Shown piece by piece: positions 17,146 to 27,122 of a stretch of DNA of 64,000 nucleotides. Position 1 is the stretch's first letter. Each line of letters begins with the position of its first letter. The notes below the pieces were generated by a model. The model did not search any database. It saw only the letters and a program-made list of their open reading frames with translations, and was not told the origin of the DNA. A program made the position numbers and the translations under genes. Location of the stretch: the NCBI GenBank assembly GCA_018242525.1, contig JAFEBS010000056.1:127202-191201 (forward strand), written 5' to 3'. This DNA comes from Planctomycetota bacterium. GTDB lineage: Bacteria > Planctomycetota > Planctomycetia > Planctomycetales > Planctomycetaceae.

Positions 17146-18993
17146 TCATTCGTCAACCAGTCCCTTCTGGGCAAGCGCGGCACGGTGCATCTGCATTTCC
17201 TCCGGTCGCAGGCAACCTGCGACTTCCAGGGTGGTTCGTACCCTTTGGCCTGTGTTGGAGTAGACCGCTTGAACATGCAACCGGCCTTGAACGTCGAGTT
17301 GAATTGTCACCTGAACCGGCTGTCCGGCGGGTTCTCCGTGTGGCAACCCTTCGATCAGCACCGTCCCCAGTTGTTCGATAAGCTGCACGTTCGCAGAATC
17401 GCCTTGCGTCACGTTGATTGGGATGACGGTGTGTTCATCAGTCACAGCCGCCGTGTAGAATGTCTTCGACCGTTCCGTGGGGACCGGTGTGTTTTTGGGG
17501 ATCAGCACCGTGTTCTTCGACTCGCCTGCGTTGGTGACAGCCACGCCGAATCCACTGGCTGTCACAAACGTCACCTGCGGGGTCGGAGGTTCTGGCGGCA
17601 TTGACACATTGGTCAAGTTGCCTGGTGACTTCGCGCTCGACGAATTTGCGGAATTGCTCGCGGATGTGTCGTTTCCCAATTCGGTTCGCGCCACACTTCC
17701 AGCGGGAACAGTCGCGACAGCGGGCGGCATCGTTTCGTTGGAAGTCGATGAAGCCCTGGACTGCGCTGGCGTTCCGATCCGTGGCACCTCGGGCGGCACG
17801 GTGCCAAGGATCTTGACGACGGGAGGTGGCGGAGGCTGACACGGAACCGGATCGTGTCCTACGAGTTGAATGAATTCGCGATGAGCCGCTCCCGTTTCGA
17901 GGAGATGAGCATACAATGCCGCCCCCTGGGCGACGGCTGTCATTGGATGAACGCGTGTGTCCGGTTTGCGACCATGTGCCTGTTCGAGCATTCGTCGCAC
18001 CGTGGGAAGAAATGTCGAGCCACCGACCAACACGACGCGATCCAGTGTCTGCCACGTTAATCCTGCATCGGACATGGTAGACTCCAAAGTGAGTCGGGTC
18101 GATTCGACAAGATGTGCAGTCAGGCTTTCAAACGTGTCACGCGTGATGTCGAACACGCATTCACGACCCGCGACTGCGGTACGAATCTCAACGTGCGACT
18201 GTTCACCCAACTCACGTTTGGCTCGTTCGCATGCAAGAATCAGATCCTGTGCGGCCTGTGGGTCGCTGCTTACATCGACACTGTAACGTCGCTTCCACTC
18301 GTCGGCGACATGTGTAAAGAGGCATTGGTCCCAGTCCCTGCCTCCCAGTTGCCGGTCGCCGTTCGTCGTCAGTTCCTGCATTGCATCTGGAGTCACGCGG
18401 ATGATCGTGACATCGAATGTACCTCCGCCGAGGTCGTAGACCGCGATGTGTTGTGGTTTGTCGGTACGAAGCGCGGTGTCTTTCTCGGCATCCAGCTGAA
18501 ACATGCGGCCGAACATCAGGGCGGCCGCCATCGGTTCGTTCAGGGTCCCCAGCACCTTCAGCTTTGCGAGTTCACCCGCCTGCTGCGTCGACTTGCGTTG
18601 CCGCTCGGTGAAGCAGGCCGGGACCGTGATGACTGCGCTCTCAATCCGACCGGTCTTCGTTCCGGCACGCTTGAGCAGTTCGCCAAGGATGATGGCGGAG
18701 ATCGTTTCAGGAGTGTGTTCGATCCCCTGAAACGTGCCCCGCCAACGCTGCCCGATTTTTCCCTTGATGTACTGAACCAGCCGATCGGCCATTGCCTTGG
18801 ATTGCTGCAGCGCGAACTGCCCAACCACCACATCTTCGTCGTCAAAGAACACCGCACTCGGCATCACGGGCGAACCGTCTCCCACCGGTGCGACCATCGG
18901 GATCAGTTTGTCGTTCAGATACGCCAAAGCGGAATAGGTCGTTCCCAGGTCAATGCCAACGGATCGACTGGTTCGCGCCTGTGGAGTCGTCAT
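17146..18993 (-). CDS. Hsp70 family protein (DnaK-like, shortened C-terminus)
   Basis: ATP-dependent chaperone fold of 615 aa. The phosphate-1 motif is GIDLGTTYSALAYL at the N-terminus, phosphate-2 is VYDLGGGTFDVTIIRV near 200, and the adenosine motif is VVLVGGSTFLPTVRRML near 325. A Ser/Thr/Pro-rich linker (~390-460) leads to a beta-type substrate-binding region (ILIPKNTPVPTERSKTFYT-like). The helical lid is very short. This differs from housekeeping DnaK and resembles accessory Hsp70s dedicated to one system. It lies between the propeller and repeat-protein genes, four genes downstream of an SrfB-like actin-fold ATPase and two downstream of a GrpE-like gene. Confidence 0.88.
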   Translation of the reverse strand: MTTPQARTSRSVGIDLGTTYSALAYLNDKLIPMVAPVGDGSPVMPSAVFFDDEDVVVGQFALQQSKAMADRLVQYIKGKIGQRWRGTFQGIEHTPETISAIILGELLKRAGTKTGRIESAVITVPACFTERQRKSTQQAGELAKLKVLGTLNEPMAAALMFGRMFQLDAEKDTALRTDKPQHIAVYDLGGGTFDVTIIRVTPDAMQELTTNGDRQLGGRDWDQCLFTHVADEWKRRYSVDVSSDPQAAQDLILACERAKRELGEQSHVEIRTAVAGRECVFDITRDTFESLTAHLVESTRLTLESTMSDAGLTWQTLDRVVLVGGSTFLPTVRRMLEQAHGRKPDTRVHPMTAVAQGAALYAHLLETGAAHREFIQLVGHDPVPCQPPPPPVVKILGTVPPEVPRIGTPAQSRASSTSNETMPPAVATVPAGSVARTELGNDTSASNSANSSSAKSPGNLTNVSMPPEPPTPQVTFVTASGFGVAVTNAGESKNTVLIPKNTPVPTERSKTFYTAAVTDEHTVIPINVTQGDSANVQLIEQLGTVLIEGLPHGEPAGQPVQVTIQLDVQGRLHVQAVYSNTGQRVRTTLEVAGCLRPEEMQMHRAALAQKGLVDE

Positions 18994-19056
18994 GTACTGT
19001 CACTTCCTTGCTTGCCGAGATTCTTGGGACCAATGATACAGATGCGACGAACGAGA

Positions 19057-20370
19057 TCACCCGTCCATTGAAATAATGGCGCTATTCTGTGAATTGGCCA
19101 TCTGTTTCGGCCAGCCTGCCGCCAAACCGGTGGCCTCGCACCGGAGGGCCGTCAAGGAACCGTCGTCCGAACCGAACACGACACGTCCGTTTGGAAGGAA
19201 CGCCGCCGCAGACCGGATCGCCGATGGAAGCTGTTCGGTCCAGACGGGGTCCCCTCCCTTATCGATCGCGTGAACGATTCCGTCATTGTCGCCAAAGTAA
19301 ACCACACCGTCGTTGCCCAGTACAGGCGTCGATTCGACCGGAGCAGCGGTGTTATACCGCCAGACGATCTGCTGCGTTCGCGTATCCAGGCAACACAGGC
19401 ATCCCGTTCGACTGTCATCGTGTCCCACCGCGGCGCCGAAGTAGAGCCGCCGGTCGACCGTGGCCACCGGCGAACCCAGTACTTGCCCCGGCAATTGAAA
19501 CTTCCACGTCTCACGACCGTCCAGGTGGAACGCATACAGTTGATCGTCGCGACTGATCGCCACGATCAGCGGACCGTCGATCATCATCAGCGGACTATTG
19601 ATGTACCAACCGGTTCTTCCCCGGCCTGCGGAATGATCCCACCGATTGACTCCGCGTGACTGAGACAGGTCAATCGCATGCACGCACTGATCCTCAGCCC
19701 CAATGAACAGCGTCTGATTGTGGATCACCCCGATCGAATCGAGCTTGGACGCGCAGCGATAATACTGTCGCGAGTCAAGGACTCCCTGAGTACTTATCCG
19801 AATGAGACCGCCCGAATAGGCGCTGATCCAGGTGTTGCCAGCGGCGTCGACCAGGGGAGTGGCCCAGCCGAGCGGCTCTCCCGCCGTCACCGGTTCCCAC
19901 GCGAGATCACCATCGTGGCGAACGCAGTAGACGCAACCACTCAGGCTGTGAACACGAATCAGCCCATCTGCACTGATCGTCGGCGAACCCGGAATGAATC
20001 CGCCCGTCGGCAATCGCCACTCGACGACGAGATTCCCGTCACCCGACTCACTTAACATGACGAGTTCGTCCTGGACACACGCGACCAGACGGCCCAGATC
20101 ATCCACGGCTGGACAGTTCCGCAACGGCTGCACAGGGACGCGACCCGCCGTCACCGCGAAATTCCAGGCGACACGACTCGATGAGGACGGGGCAGGATCA
20201 TTGGAAGCGGGCTTTTCTGTGACAATCGAAGCACTGTGGGAAGTATCGTCAACGAGTCTATCGTTGTCGCCCACATTGACTGTCAACTCAACGAAACAGC
20301 ACTCACAGTGAGTTCCGTGCGGTGATGTAAGTTCTCCGCAGTACGCACAGATCACTTTCGCTGTCGACAC
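19057..20370 (-). CDS. Zinc-ribbon protein with PQQ-like beta-propeller
   Basis: The N-terminus has CxxC-x10-CxxC (C8, C11, C22, C25), a rubredoxin-like zinc ribbon. Then come propeller blades with repeating VYFGDNDGIVHAIDKGG, LYFGAAVGHDD and RVVFGSDDGSLTAL patterns, as in PQQ-binding-like/WD-like eight-bladed domains. There is no signal peptide or PQQ-enzyme active site, so it is probably a cytoplasmic interaction platform and not a dehydrogenase. It is followed 63 nt later by the Hsp70 gene, in the same operon as the SrfB- and SrfC-like genes. Confidence 0.8.
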   Translation of the reverse strand: MSTAKVICAYCGELTSPHGTHCECCFVELTVNVGDNDRLVDDTSHSASIVTEKPASNDPAPSSSSRVAWNFAVTAGRVPVQPLRNCPAVDDLGRLVACVQDELVMLSESGDGNLVVEWRLPTGGFIPGSPTISADGLIRVHSLSGCVYCVRHDGDLAWEPVTAGEPLGWATPLVDAAGNTWISAYSGGLIRISTQGVLDSRQYYRCASKLDSIGVIHNQTLFIGAEDQCVHAIDLSQSRGVNRWDHSAGRGRTGWYINSPLMMIDGPLIVAISRDDQLYAFHLDGRETWKFQLPGQVLGSPVATVDRRLYFGAAVGHDDSRTGCLCCLDTRTQQIVWRYNTAAPVESTPVLGNDGVVYFGDNDGIVHAIDKGGDPVWTEQLPSAIRSAAAFLPNGRVVFGSDDGSLTALRCEATGLAAGWPKQMANSQNSAIISMDG

Positions 20371-20479
20371 GTTTTCATCCTACTCTGGTTGTCCGGGCAA
20401 TCGTCCGTAGTTGCCATCGCCTGATGACCGCATCTGCGAAGCAATCTGCGCGATGCCACGGGATCATCACTGGAATCGG

Positions 20480-21505
20480 CTACTTGACCCCCACCTGTGC
20501 ACGGTTCAAAATCTGCCCATCCGGACCGACGACGATCCAGCCGTGGATTTCGGTAACCTCTGCGCCACGATCTCCGGCTCGCATCCGATGGCGTGACGGA
20601 TCGAATCGCTCACCCGGTCGAACAAGTTCGATCGTGTTCGGCACGTCGCATTCGATGCATTTTTTTGCGAGGGTCTCCACCAGAGCCAGTTCGAGTGGCG
20701 GGATCTGATCACTTGATCGCGGAAAACAGGCATAAAAGGAATCACCGACATCACCGAGCAATTTGGGGATCCGTTCGCGCGGTGCAGAACGCCATGTCAT
20801 CAATTGCCCGATCAGTCCGATTGCCTTCGGATCGTCATCCGCAAGTCGCCTGGTCAGCTCGACCAAGCCGTCAGTTGTGCGAGAGTCCCCGATCAAATCG
20901 CCACCGAACAGCACCGCCGGATCGACTGCGGTGAGAGGTGCCTTGGTCGATCCGGCTGCCGATGACTGCGGGACGTTTGCTGTCACCGCTTCCAGCAACA
21001 TCGCGGCATCGTCTGAATCGGGGCGTGTGCGATTAATGGCCTCGCGTGCTGCAAGTCCATCTGAAGCGATGGCAGACAGCTTCTCTTCGACCTGCTTCAG
21101 CCGCCCGCTTAACCTTCGGTGCGACTCCTGAATGATGGAAGCCAGCTTGGGGAGAGTTATTTCGGGCGAGCCTTCGGGAAGTTGAGTCTTGTTTTGGGAA
21201 GCATTCAACGCCTGCTCAATTCGATCGAGACGATTCAATAAGGCGTCCACGCGATTTGCCAGTACGGTATTACCTGAGTCAGGCGAGGTTGGAGTCACTC
21301 GCGCGTGACTGAGTGACGACTCGGCCCAGGTTTCCACCTGCTCGACCTGCTGGCGAACGGATTGCAAATGTCGAAGTAGTTGAGACAGTTGATCCAGTGT
21401 CGGAGGGCCATTTGCGGTTGAGGGAACTGACTGCGAATCGGGAAGGATTTCCAGCGACTCTTCGATCAGCACTTCCGTTTCGGCGAGTTCGCGTTCGGTT
21501 GACAT
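20480..21505 (-). CDS. GrpE-like nucleotide exchange factor (diverged)
   Basis: The protein has a long coiled-coil N-terminal half (LRHLQSVRQQVEQVETW and LANRVDALLNRLDRIEQAL). Its C-terminal domain ends with FDPSRHRM, then VTEIHGWIVVGPDGQILNRAQVGVK. This parallels GrpE, where FDP-x-x-H is followed by a beta-strand ending in a xLRPAxVxV-type tail. Length (341 aa) exceeds normal GrpE (~190 aa). In the same operon as an Hsp70-family gene, it is plausibly that protein's exchange factor. The similarity is weak and motif-based. Confidence 0.55.
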   Translation of the reverse strand: MSTERELAETEVLIEESLEILPDSQSVPSTANGPPTLDQLSQLLRHLQSVRQQVEQVETWAESSLSHARVTPTSPDSGNTVLANRVDALLNRLDRIEQALNASQNKTQLPEGSPEITLPKLASIIQESHRRLSGRLKQVEEKLSAIASDGLAAREAINRTRPDSDDAAMLLEAVTANVPQSSAAGSTKAPLTAVDPAVLFGGDLIGDSRTTDGLVELTRRLADDDPKAIGLIGQLMTWRSAPRERIPKLLGDVGDSFYACFPRSSDQIPPLELALVETLAKKCIECDVPNTIELVRPGERFDPSRHRMRAGDRGAEVTEIHGWIVVGPDGQILNRAQVGVK

Positions 21506-21557
21506 GGCCGACTCCTTGATGGATGCGCATGGAGATTATTCGCCAAGTCCATTGACT

Positions 21558-24353
21558 TCACCTTGTCAGTTCAATGCTGTCCAAGGCACCCGTGTCCAAA
21601 TAAAATGATTGATCGGACAGTGTTCGCCACGAGAACAGGACGTTCTTGCCGAGCACAGCAGGTTCCTCTCCGACGGTCCCTTCAACGTCGACGGGTTCCA
21701 GTCTCTCTTCTTCGTCCCGGGTCGCCAACCTGCGTTTGACCGTCAGAGTCGCATCAATGTTCAGTACGTCCGGGCCGGCGACCACGCGCACCATGTAGAT
21801 CGGTGAAGCCTCGGCCTCCACGTTGTCACTGGCGCGCCGGGCGATGACAACACGCTGCGTGTTAATCGGAATCCTGGTGGTCTGTGTCTGCTTGTCTTCA
21901 CGGGCAAACAGGATGCGATCACCCGCGATCTTCATGCTGCCACCCCACACCACGCCCCAGTGATAACTGTTCTTAACCGGCTCATTCCGCATTTCAAACC
22001 GGACCCCGCCGAGCAGTCCACGACGCAACAGCAGTTGCACCGCCGTTCCCACCGCCACCGCACTCTTCGGGTCCTTGATCGTGCCTGGGTCGAAACCCTT
22101 CTCGATGTCCTCTGGATACGGATACCAGGTCCCCGCGTAGTAGTTGTGCATGGGAATTACGCGTGAAGAAGGCAGTGGCAGGTACGTCTTTACCAACCGC
22201 TGGATGTATTTGAGTTTCGTCGGCTGACCTGCCAGCAGTACCACATCGACATCATGCTTCACGATCCGCTGGCAGAAGTCGTATAGCAGGTCATCAAAGA
22301 CATTGTGAACGATTTCGTTGAACAACTCCTCGTCGTAGATGAGGTCAAGCGGTTGGTGGACATTGATCCGGCCGACTTCGTAGATCTCATCAATGGTCGA
22401 TTGCAGGCCATCGACGATGTCTGGATCGACGCAACGCGCATCCGTGTGAGAGATGGGATCGGCGGCTCCGCCATCCACAGCCTGTTGCAGATAGGCCTGC
22501 GCGAGAGGCACGAACAAGCGGTTCAGCCAGTTGATCCGCTGCGCCTGGAAGCGGCGCATGCTTGGCGTGGCCGGACCGAATAACTCGATGGCCCGATGCG
22601 GCTTCAGTCCAACTGCGGCAGCGAACTGGGGGACGATCAGGCATTCCAACAACCGTTTGACGAGGAGATCGCCTGCGAGCGAAATTCCATCCTGGTGCAG
22701 CACATCCCCCTGAATGGAATCCGCAAGGCCGGACTTGAGGACGTATTTCGCAATCATCAGATCCGTGGTGCCGCCGCCGATGTCAATGCAGGCAACGCGG
22801 ACTTCACGATCGGGCGCGGCCACTGCGGTGGATGCCTGCGGCAATTTCCTGGCGAATCGCACAGTCGGTCGCGCCGGGCCGATGGGTTCGTCGTCGTCTG
22901 AAGTCGAAGCCGCCTCGGATCCTGCGGCGGCATGCCCACCCTGTGTGGTCGAAGATTCCGTCGCGCGATTCCGTCCGACCATCCCGAACCATAACTTGGC
23001 ATTCAGATCGGTTGCCTGCAGTTCGCTCCAGATGTACGTCAAATGGACTGCACTGGCTTCGTCGATGCTGAGAGACACGCTTGGCTTCGTTTGTTGCCGT
23101 CGTCCGAGGGTGGCGAAAAACAGGTCGGCAGCTTTTTGTGCCTGCTTCTGGAAACGCTCGCGTTCGGGGGCAATCATTCCAGTGGGATGACTCAGTGACA
23201 AACTGAGGATTTCACGTGTCCGATTCGGCTCGGGTGTCGATTGTCGGTAGCCATTTGAATTCAGGTAGGTATAGGTCTGACACAGCAATTCATAAAGAGC
23301 TGCGACCATCAGTATTCGAGGGGCGTGTCGCGGCTGAAAGGGACATTCCCGCGCCAACTCTTCTTCAGGGATGATCTCGTCATTGGAGGCGGGAAGCGTC
23401 AGTTCGTCGGGGTCGGTTTCATCAAGGTACCGGAACAACGGACCACGCAACGTGGCGGCATATTCCTGGGTACCGCAGCGATCGGATGGATCCGCGAGAC
23501 GCCATAATGCTCCTTCAAGCCAGCTTTCGTCGTCGGCCCAAAGGAATCGTTTGGGGGAACTGACGCCAGTTCGCGCGATACCGTCAATCTGCATGATTTG
23601 GGTGACATCGTCGCCTTCCTGGCCGAGGCGCACCGCCGACAAGTCCTGAAACAGTCGAGGATGTACAAAAACCAGGTACGATCCTCGCTCGGTACGTCGT
23701 CCCAGGAATCCCTTCCTGGTCGCGCTTGTAAAGATTTCCTTTTCAATCCGTGACGGTGACAGATACGGCGACATCGACCACCGTGTTCGTGAGCTGAACC
23801 AACGATTGGTGGGTCTCTTGCGAAACTCGCCCTTGAGATTCCACACGTCCATGCGATAGCGGTTTTGCAGTTCAAACGGCTCCATCACCGGATTTCGTTC
23901 ATCACTGTGCTCGATCATCAACGCTCCGGTCCGACTGTTTCCGAAATCGACGACCAGGTGCACCCCGATGGCACCTCCTGCATTGGCGCTGGCAGAACAG
24001 ATTGCAATCTCCACCGGCGGAAGCCCTGCCGGCAGTCCAGCCAGCGTCTGTCCAGTTGGTCCAATCAAGCTGTAGGGAGAAATCGAAATCAGGAAGTCGG
24101 CGGTGTGTGCGTCTGCTGATTGAAAGTAGCCGTGTTCCTGGGCACCACACGTCGTGTCAATGGCGAAGAACATGCGATCGGCAATCACCTGCCACTGCAA
24201 ATAGTGGTAAGTCCGGGCCGACTGACCATTGGCCTCAAGACATTGACAATACTGCCAGCCCTTGCTGTCCTGGACGTGAGTGCCGCGAGGCAGCGGCAGC
24301 GGCTCGCAAATGCATTGAACTCCCGTATTTGAAAACACTCTATGAACAGTCAT
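21558..24353 (-). CDS. SrfB-like protein with actin/Hsp70-fold ATPase core
   Basis: At 931 aa it shows phosphate-1 (VHLVVDFGNSRTGALMIEHS), phosphate-2 (VACIDIGGGTTDLMIAKY) and a late adenosine motif (VVLLAGQPTKLKYIQRLV) of the actin/Hsp70 fold. The overall layout matches the SrfB family, named after the Salmonella SsrB-regulated srf genes; the biochemical function of that family is unknown. Near its N-terminus are paired cysteines C14-x-C16 and C36-x-C38, a possible metal site. It is 62 nt downstream of the SrfC-like gene. A planctomycete SrfB without an SrfA partner next to it is notable. Confidence 0.75.
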   Translation of the reverse strand: MTVHRVFSNTGVQCICEPLPLPRGTHVQDSKGWQYCQCLEANGQSARTYHYLQWQVIADRMFFAIDTTCGAQEHGYFQSADAHTADFLISISPYSLIGPTGQTLAGLPAGLPPVEIAICSASANAGGAIGVHLVVDFGNSRTGALMIEHSDERNPVMEPFELQNRYRMDVWNLKGEFRKRPTNRWFSSRTRWSMSPYLSPSRIEKEIFTSATRKGFLGRRTERGSYLVFVHPRLFQDLSAVRLGQEGDDVTQIMQIDGIARTGVSSPKRFLWADDESWLEGALWRLADPSDRCGTQEYAATLRGPLFRYLDETDPDELTLPASNDEIIPEEELARECPFQPRHAPRILMVAALYELLCQTYTYLNSNGYRQSTPEPNRTREILSLSLSHPTGMIAPERERFQKQAQKAADLFFATLGRRQQTKPSVSLSIDEASAVHLTYIWSELQATDLNAKLWFGMVGRNRATESSTTQGGHAAAGSEAASTSDDDEPIGPARPTVRFARKLPQASTAVAAPDREVRVACIDIGGGTTDLMIAKYVLKSGLADSIQGDVLHQDGISLAGDLLVKRLLECLIVPQFAAAVGLKPHRAIELFGPATPSMRRFQAQRINWLNRLFVPLAQAYLQQAVDGGAADPISHTDARCVDPDIVDGLQSTIDEIYEVGRINVHQPLDLIYDEELFNEIVHNVFDDLLYDFCQRIVKHDVDVVLLAGQPTKLKYIQRLVKTYLPLPSSRVIPMHNYYAGTWYPYPEDIEKGFDPGTIKDPKSAVAVGTAVQLLLRRGLLGGVRFEMRNEPVKNSYHWGVVWGGSMKIAGDRILFAREDKQTQTTRIPINTQRVVIARRASDNVEAEASPIYMVRVVAGPDVLNIDATLTVKRRLATRDEEERLEPVDVEGTVGEEPAVLGKNVLFSWRTLSDQSFYLDTGALDSIELTR

Positions 24354-24415
24354 CGCGGAACCTGCCTCTTCTTTTTTTCAATGCCTTGGACGACGTCGTT
24401 GATTCCGACAGCGGT

Positions 24416-27031
24416 TCACATCACTCCGTAGCGTTCCAGAATCTGCACCAATTCATCATTGCCGGGGGGAATCTTCACATCGGCCCCCGCTCCCGACGCG
24501 AGGGCGGATGCGAGGCGTCTTCGCCAGCGATCGAGGACCGTAGTCATCAGTCCGTAGTCGGCGGGAAGAAGTTCCCTGGTCATCTTCGATCGGGCGGTCA
24601 CTTCCACGGCAGCGTCGGACAGGATGACATCGGTCAACGGCTCCATACCTGGCCCGGGGTTCATCATAAAGTCGCACAGGACCATGCGCACGAACTTGCG
24701 GCGGGCATGTTTCTTGACTCCCGCATCGACGAGTTGCAATCTGATGATTGGCATCAGACGGTCACACAGTTCGGTAAACACCGCAGGCGATTGCAGATAC
24801 TCTGCCAGATACCGGGACAAGGCGCTGAATTGTTCCGGCTCCAACCATGGTCCACCATGCGGATGAGACGCCACCTGTTTCTTCCAGCGATGCGGCGCCC
24901 AGATCGTTCCCCAATCCTGCAGGAACGTACGCAACTCATTCGGGAATCGGACCTCAAGAGGTTCAGGACGCTTTCCCACAACGGCCTCTCGAAATTCCCC
25001 CAGGTCGGCCAGCGCCGCAAAGTCCTCATCGGAGTCGAGGCAAAGCGACGATTCCAGTGCTTCAATTCGCCAGTAAATGGCAGATGGGTCGGAGTGCAGC
25101 CAACGAACAACTTGCTCGGCCGTGGCAATTCGGCGTTCACGGTCAATGTTCGTGTCGGGATTCACCTTCCAGCTCAATCCGAGATCGCAGAGCAGTTGCC
25201 GGGTTTCTGTGATTCTTCGGTCAAGCTCGAACTGCTTCCGTTCTGCTGACGCCGCCTTTTCAAAGGCGCCTGCAATCAACAGCACGCCGCCATCGTGATC
25301 CTGCATGGCGTGGCGCCATTTCAATTCGGCGCTGGCCACGTGGCGTTGAACTCGCTCTGAGGAGAGGAACGCTTCACCGGCCTCGACCCACTTCTGCTCC
25401 GGCTTGCTGTCCTTGATGCGGCGAGCTTCGTCGTAGTCCCAGGTGCCGGGATACCGGATCGGATAGACGTTCGTGAACGGTTTCCCATGCCCTCCAAAGT
25501 CAGTCATGATCTCGCGAAATGTCAGTTCGACGATCGAGCGAAGTCGGTTCTCGTACAGCGCCGACTTGGCCCTCTCATCACGAAATTCCTCGTCGAGCCC
25601 GGTCATTCCGACAAAAAACGCCGGTTGTGTATCGTCGACTCCGCGCGGCCATTTCTCCTCGCCATAATGACCTTTCCCCCACCGGTCCACGTACCCCTTT
25701 AACGTTTCACGCACTTCCAGCTTCCGACCGCTGATCAGTAGCAACAGAGTCTGGATCTGTAATTCTTCAATGTAACGATCGAACAAGAAGAACACCTTGC
25801 CCCGTTTCACAATGTTCATCAGCTTCTCGACGGTGTCGGCGCACTTGAGGCCTCCCGCTTCGGTTCCCTTGCCCGAGGCCACCAGACCGGGAATGTCGAG
25901 AAAGTCGATTCGTTCCAGGACCCTCCGCCAGGCATCCGAAAGCAGTTCGGGAATTACCGGGATAACCATTTCCAGCAGTCCCGACTGAATCGTGGCAAGA
26001 TCCTCCTCGGAACCCTGGCGTCCCGGCTGATAGTCCAGCACCCACCAGCCGGAGTCCTGCTTGAGAACGAATTCGGACCAGCGTACGAAGTTAAAGCATT
26101 TCGAATTCTCGCTTTCCTGGATTGGGGTCCGTTGACTGTCGAGCAGGAACCTGACTGCCATCCAGTGGATCAGCATTCCCGATTCGCCCCCATCGCGTTT
26201 CAGCCTGTCGATAAAGCGGCACACGGTCGTGAACAACTCCGAGATTTCCGGCCATTTGTTCCAGAACAGCGTTCCAGCAAATGTCGTGTAACCTTCATCT
26301 GACAATGGGTAGCGCGACAGGATTGCGTTGAACGTCATCTCTTCCGTAGGGAACCTCCAGTGTTTGATCTGCTTCATGTAGGTGAAGCAGTCGAGCAGAT
26401 CCAACCGCCATTCGCGATTGATCGTCGTCGCTCCGTGACTTTTACTGAGATCTTCCAATAAATGCTCTATGCTGGCGGTGTTCCAGACCACTTCGTTGGG
26501 CATTTCGCATTCCGAGTCAAATCCGCGAGCGAGCACACGCAGCCATTCGGAGCGTGACAGTGCTTTGACCAGCACCGGGTAGCTTTGAAGCGCGGTCAAT
26601 TCAAACCGGTCCTTGGTCGTGAATCGGGTGACGATCGCCGTGGCTTCATTCGTACCGCTTCGCGGGTTGAGATCGAAGTCGAATGACAAATCGGGGAGGT
26701 ATGCCGGCGCTCCGAGCCGCTCGTCGCGACCGAGCGGACTGTGACCTTCGTCCGCCGCCTTCAAGACTCGACCGACGAACAGGCTCTTGCCAACCTGGGA
26801 GGCTCCGTAAACGGCCGTCGCGACGGGGACGCGCGAGGAGCGGAACAGATTCCCCGCCAACCGGCGCAGTCGCAGTGTATCGAATTCCTGATTTGGTGGA
26901 ACCGGACACAATTCGTGCTCAATGCGAAGGGAATTGAACTTGCCGACCCAGTCGGTCAAATCTTCCGCGAAGTCCAGCGTCTGGATGGCACGCTCTTGCA
27001 GTTTTCGATCGCGTTCCTCGGGGAAGGCCAT
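24416..27031 (-). CDS. SrfC-like P-loop NTPase
   Basis: The 871-aa protein has a Walker A/G1 motif, AVYGASQVGKSLFVGRVL, at about residues 75-92, in a large NTPase domain that resembles the SrfC family. Many helical segments follow. No transmembrane helix or signal peptide is evident, so it is cytoplasmic. The pairing with an SrfB-like gene immediately downstream is the arrangement known in Gammaproteobacteria (srfB-srfC), which supports the call. It follows the giant Ig-like protein gene by 91 nt. Whether it hydrolyses GTP or ATP cannot be read from the sequence. Confidence 0.75.
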   Translation of the reverse strand: MAFPEERDRKLQERAIQTLDFAEDLTDWVGKFNSLRIEHELCPVPPNQEFDTLRLRRLAGNLFRSSRVPVATAVYGASQVGKSLFVGRVLKAADEGHSPLGRDERLGAPAYLPDLSFDFDLNPRSGTNEATAIVTRFTTKDRFELTALQSYPVLVKALSRSEWLRVLARGFDSECEMPNEVVWNTASIEHLLEDLSKSHGATTINREWRLDLLDCFTYMKQIKHWRFPTEEMTFNAILSRYPLSDEGYTTFAGTLFWNKWPEISELFTTVCRFIDRLKRDGGESGMLIHWMAVRFLLDSQRTPIQESENSKCFNFVRWSEFVLKQDSGWWVLDYQPGRQGSEEDLATIQSGLLEMVIPVIPELLSDAWRRVLERIDFLDIPGLVASGKGTEAGGLKCADTVEKLMNIVKRGKVFFLFDRYIEELQIQTLLLLISGRKLEVRETLKGYVDRWGKGHYGEEKWPRGVDDTQPAFFVGMTGLDEEFRDERAKSALYENRLRSIVELTFREIMTDFGGHGKPFTNVYPIRYPGTWDYDEARRIKDSKPEQKWVEAGEAFLSSERVQRHVASAELKWRHAMQDHDGGVLLIAGAFEKAASAERKQFELDRRITETRQLLCDLGLSWKVNPDTNIDRERRIATAEQVVRWLHSDPSAIYWRIEALESSLCLDSDEDFAALADLGEFREAVVGKRPEPLEVRFPNELRTFLQDWGTIWAPHRWKKQVASHPHGGPWLEPEQFSALSRYLAEYLQSPAVFTELCDRLMPIIRLQLVDAGVKKHARRKFVRMVLCDFMMNPGPGMEPLTDVILSDAAVEVTARSKMTRELLPADYGLMTTVLDRWRRRLASALASGAGADVKIPPGNDELVQILERYGVM

Positions 27032-27122
27032 ATATGCGTCTCTCGTCTATTTGGAGTGGCGGTGGATTGCCCGTCGTTCGATATGCCCGATGTGACTGTC
27101 GCGTCTTGCGGACAGTCGCCAG

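Noticed and set aside
18112..19071. 319-codon plus-strand frame
   Set aside because: Antisense to the Hsp70 gene, no motif.
24002..25249. 415-codon plus-strand frame across two SrfB/SrfC-like genes
   Set aside because: It spans the junction of two well-supported minus-strand genes and has no motif.
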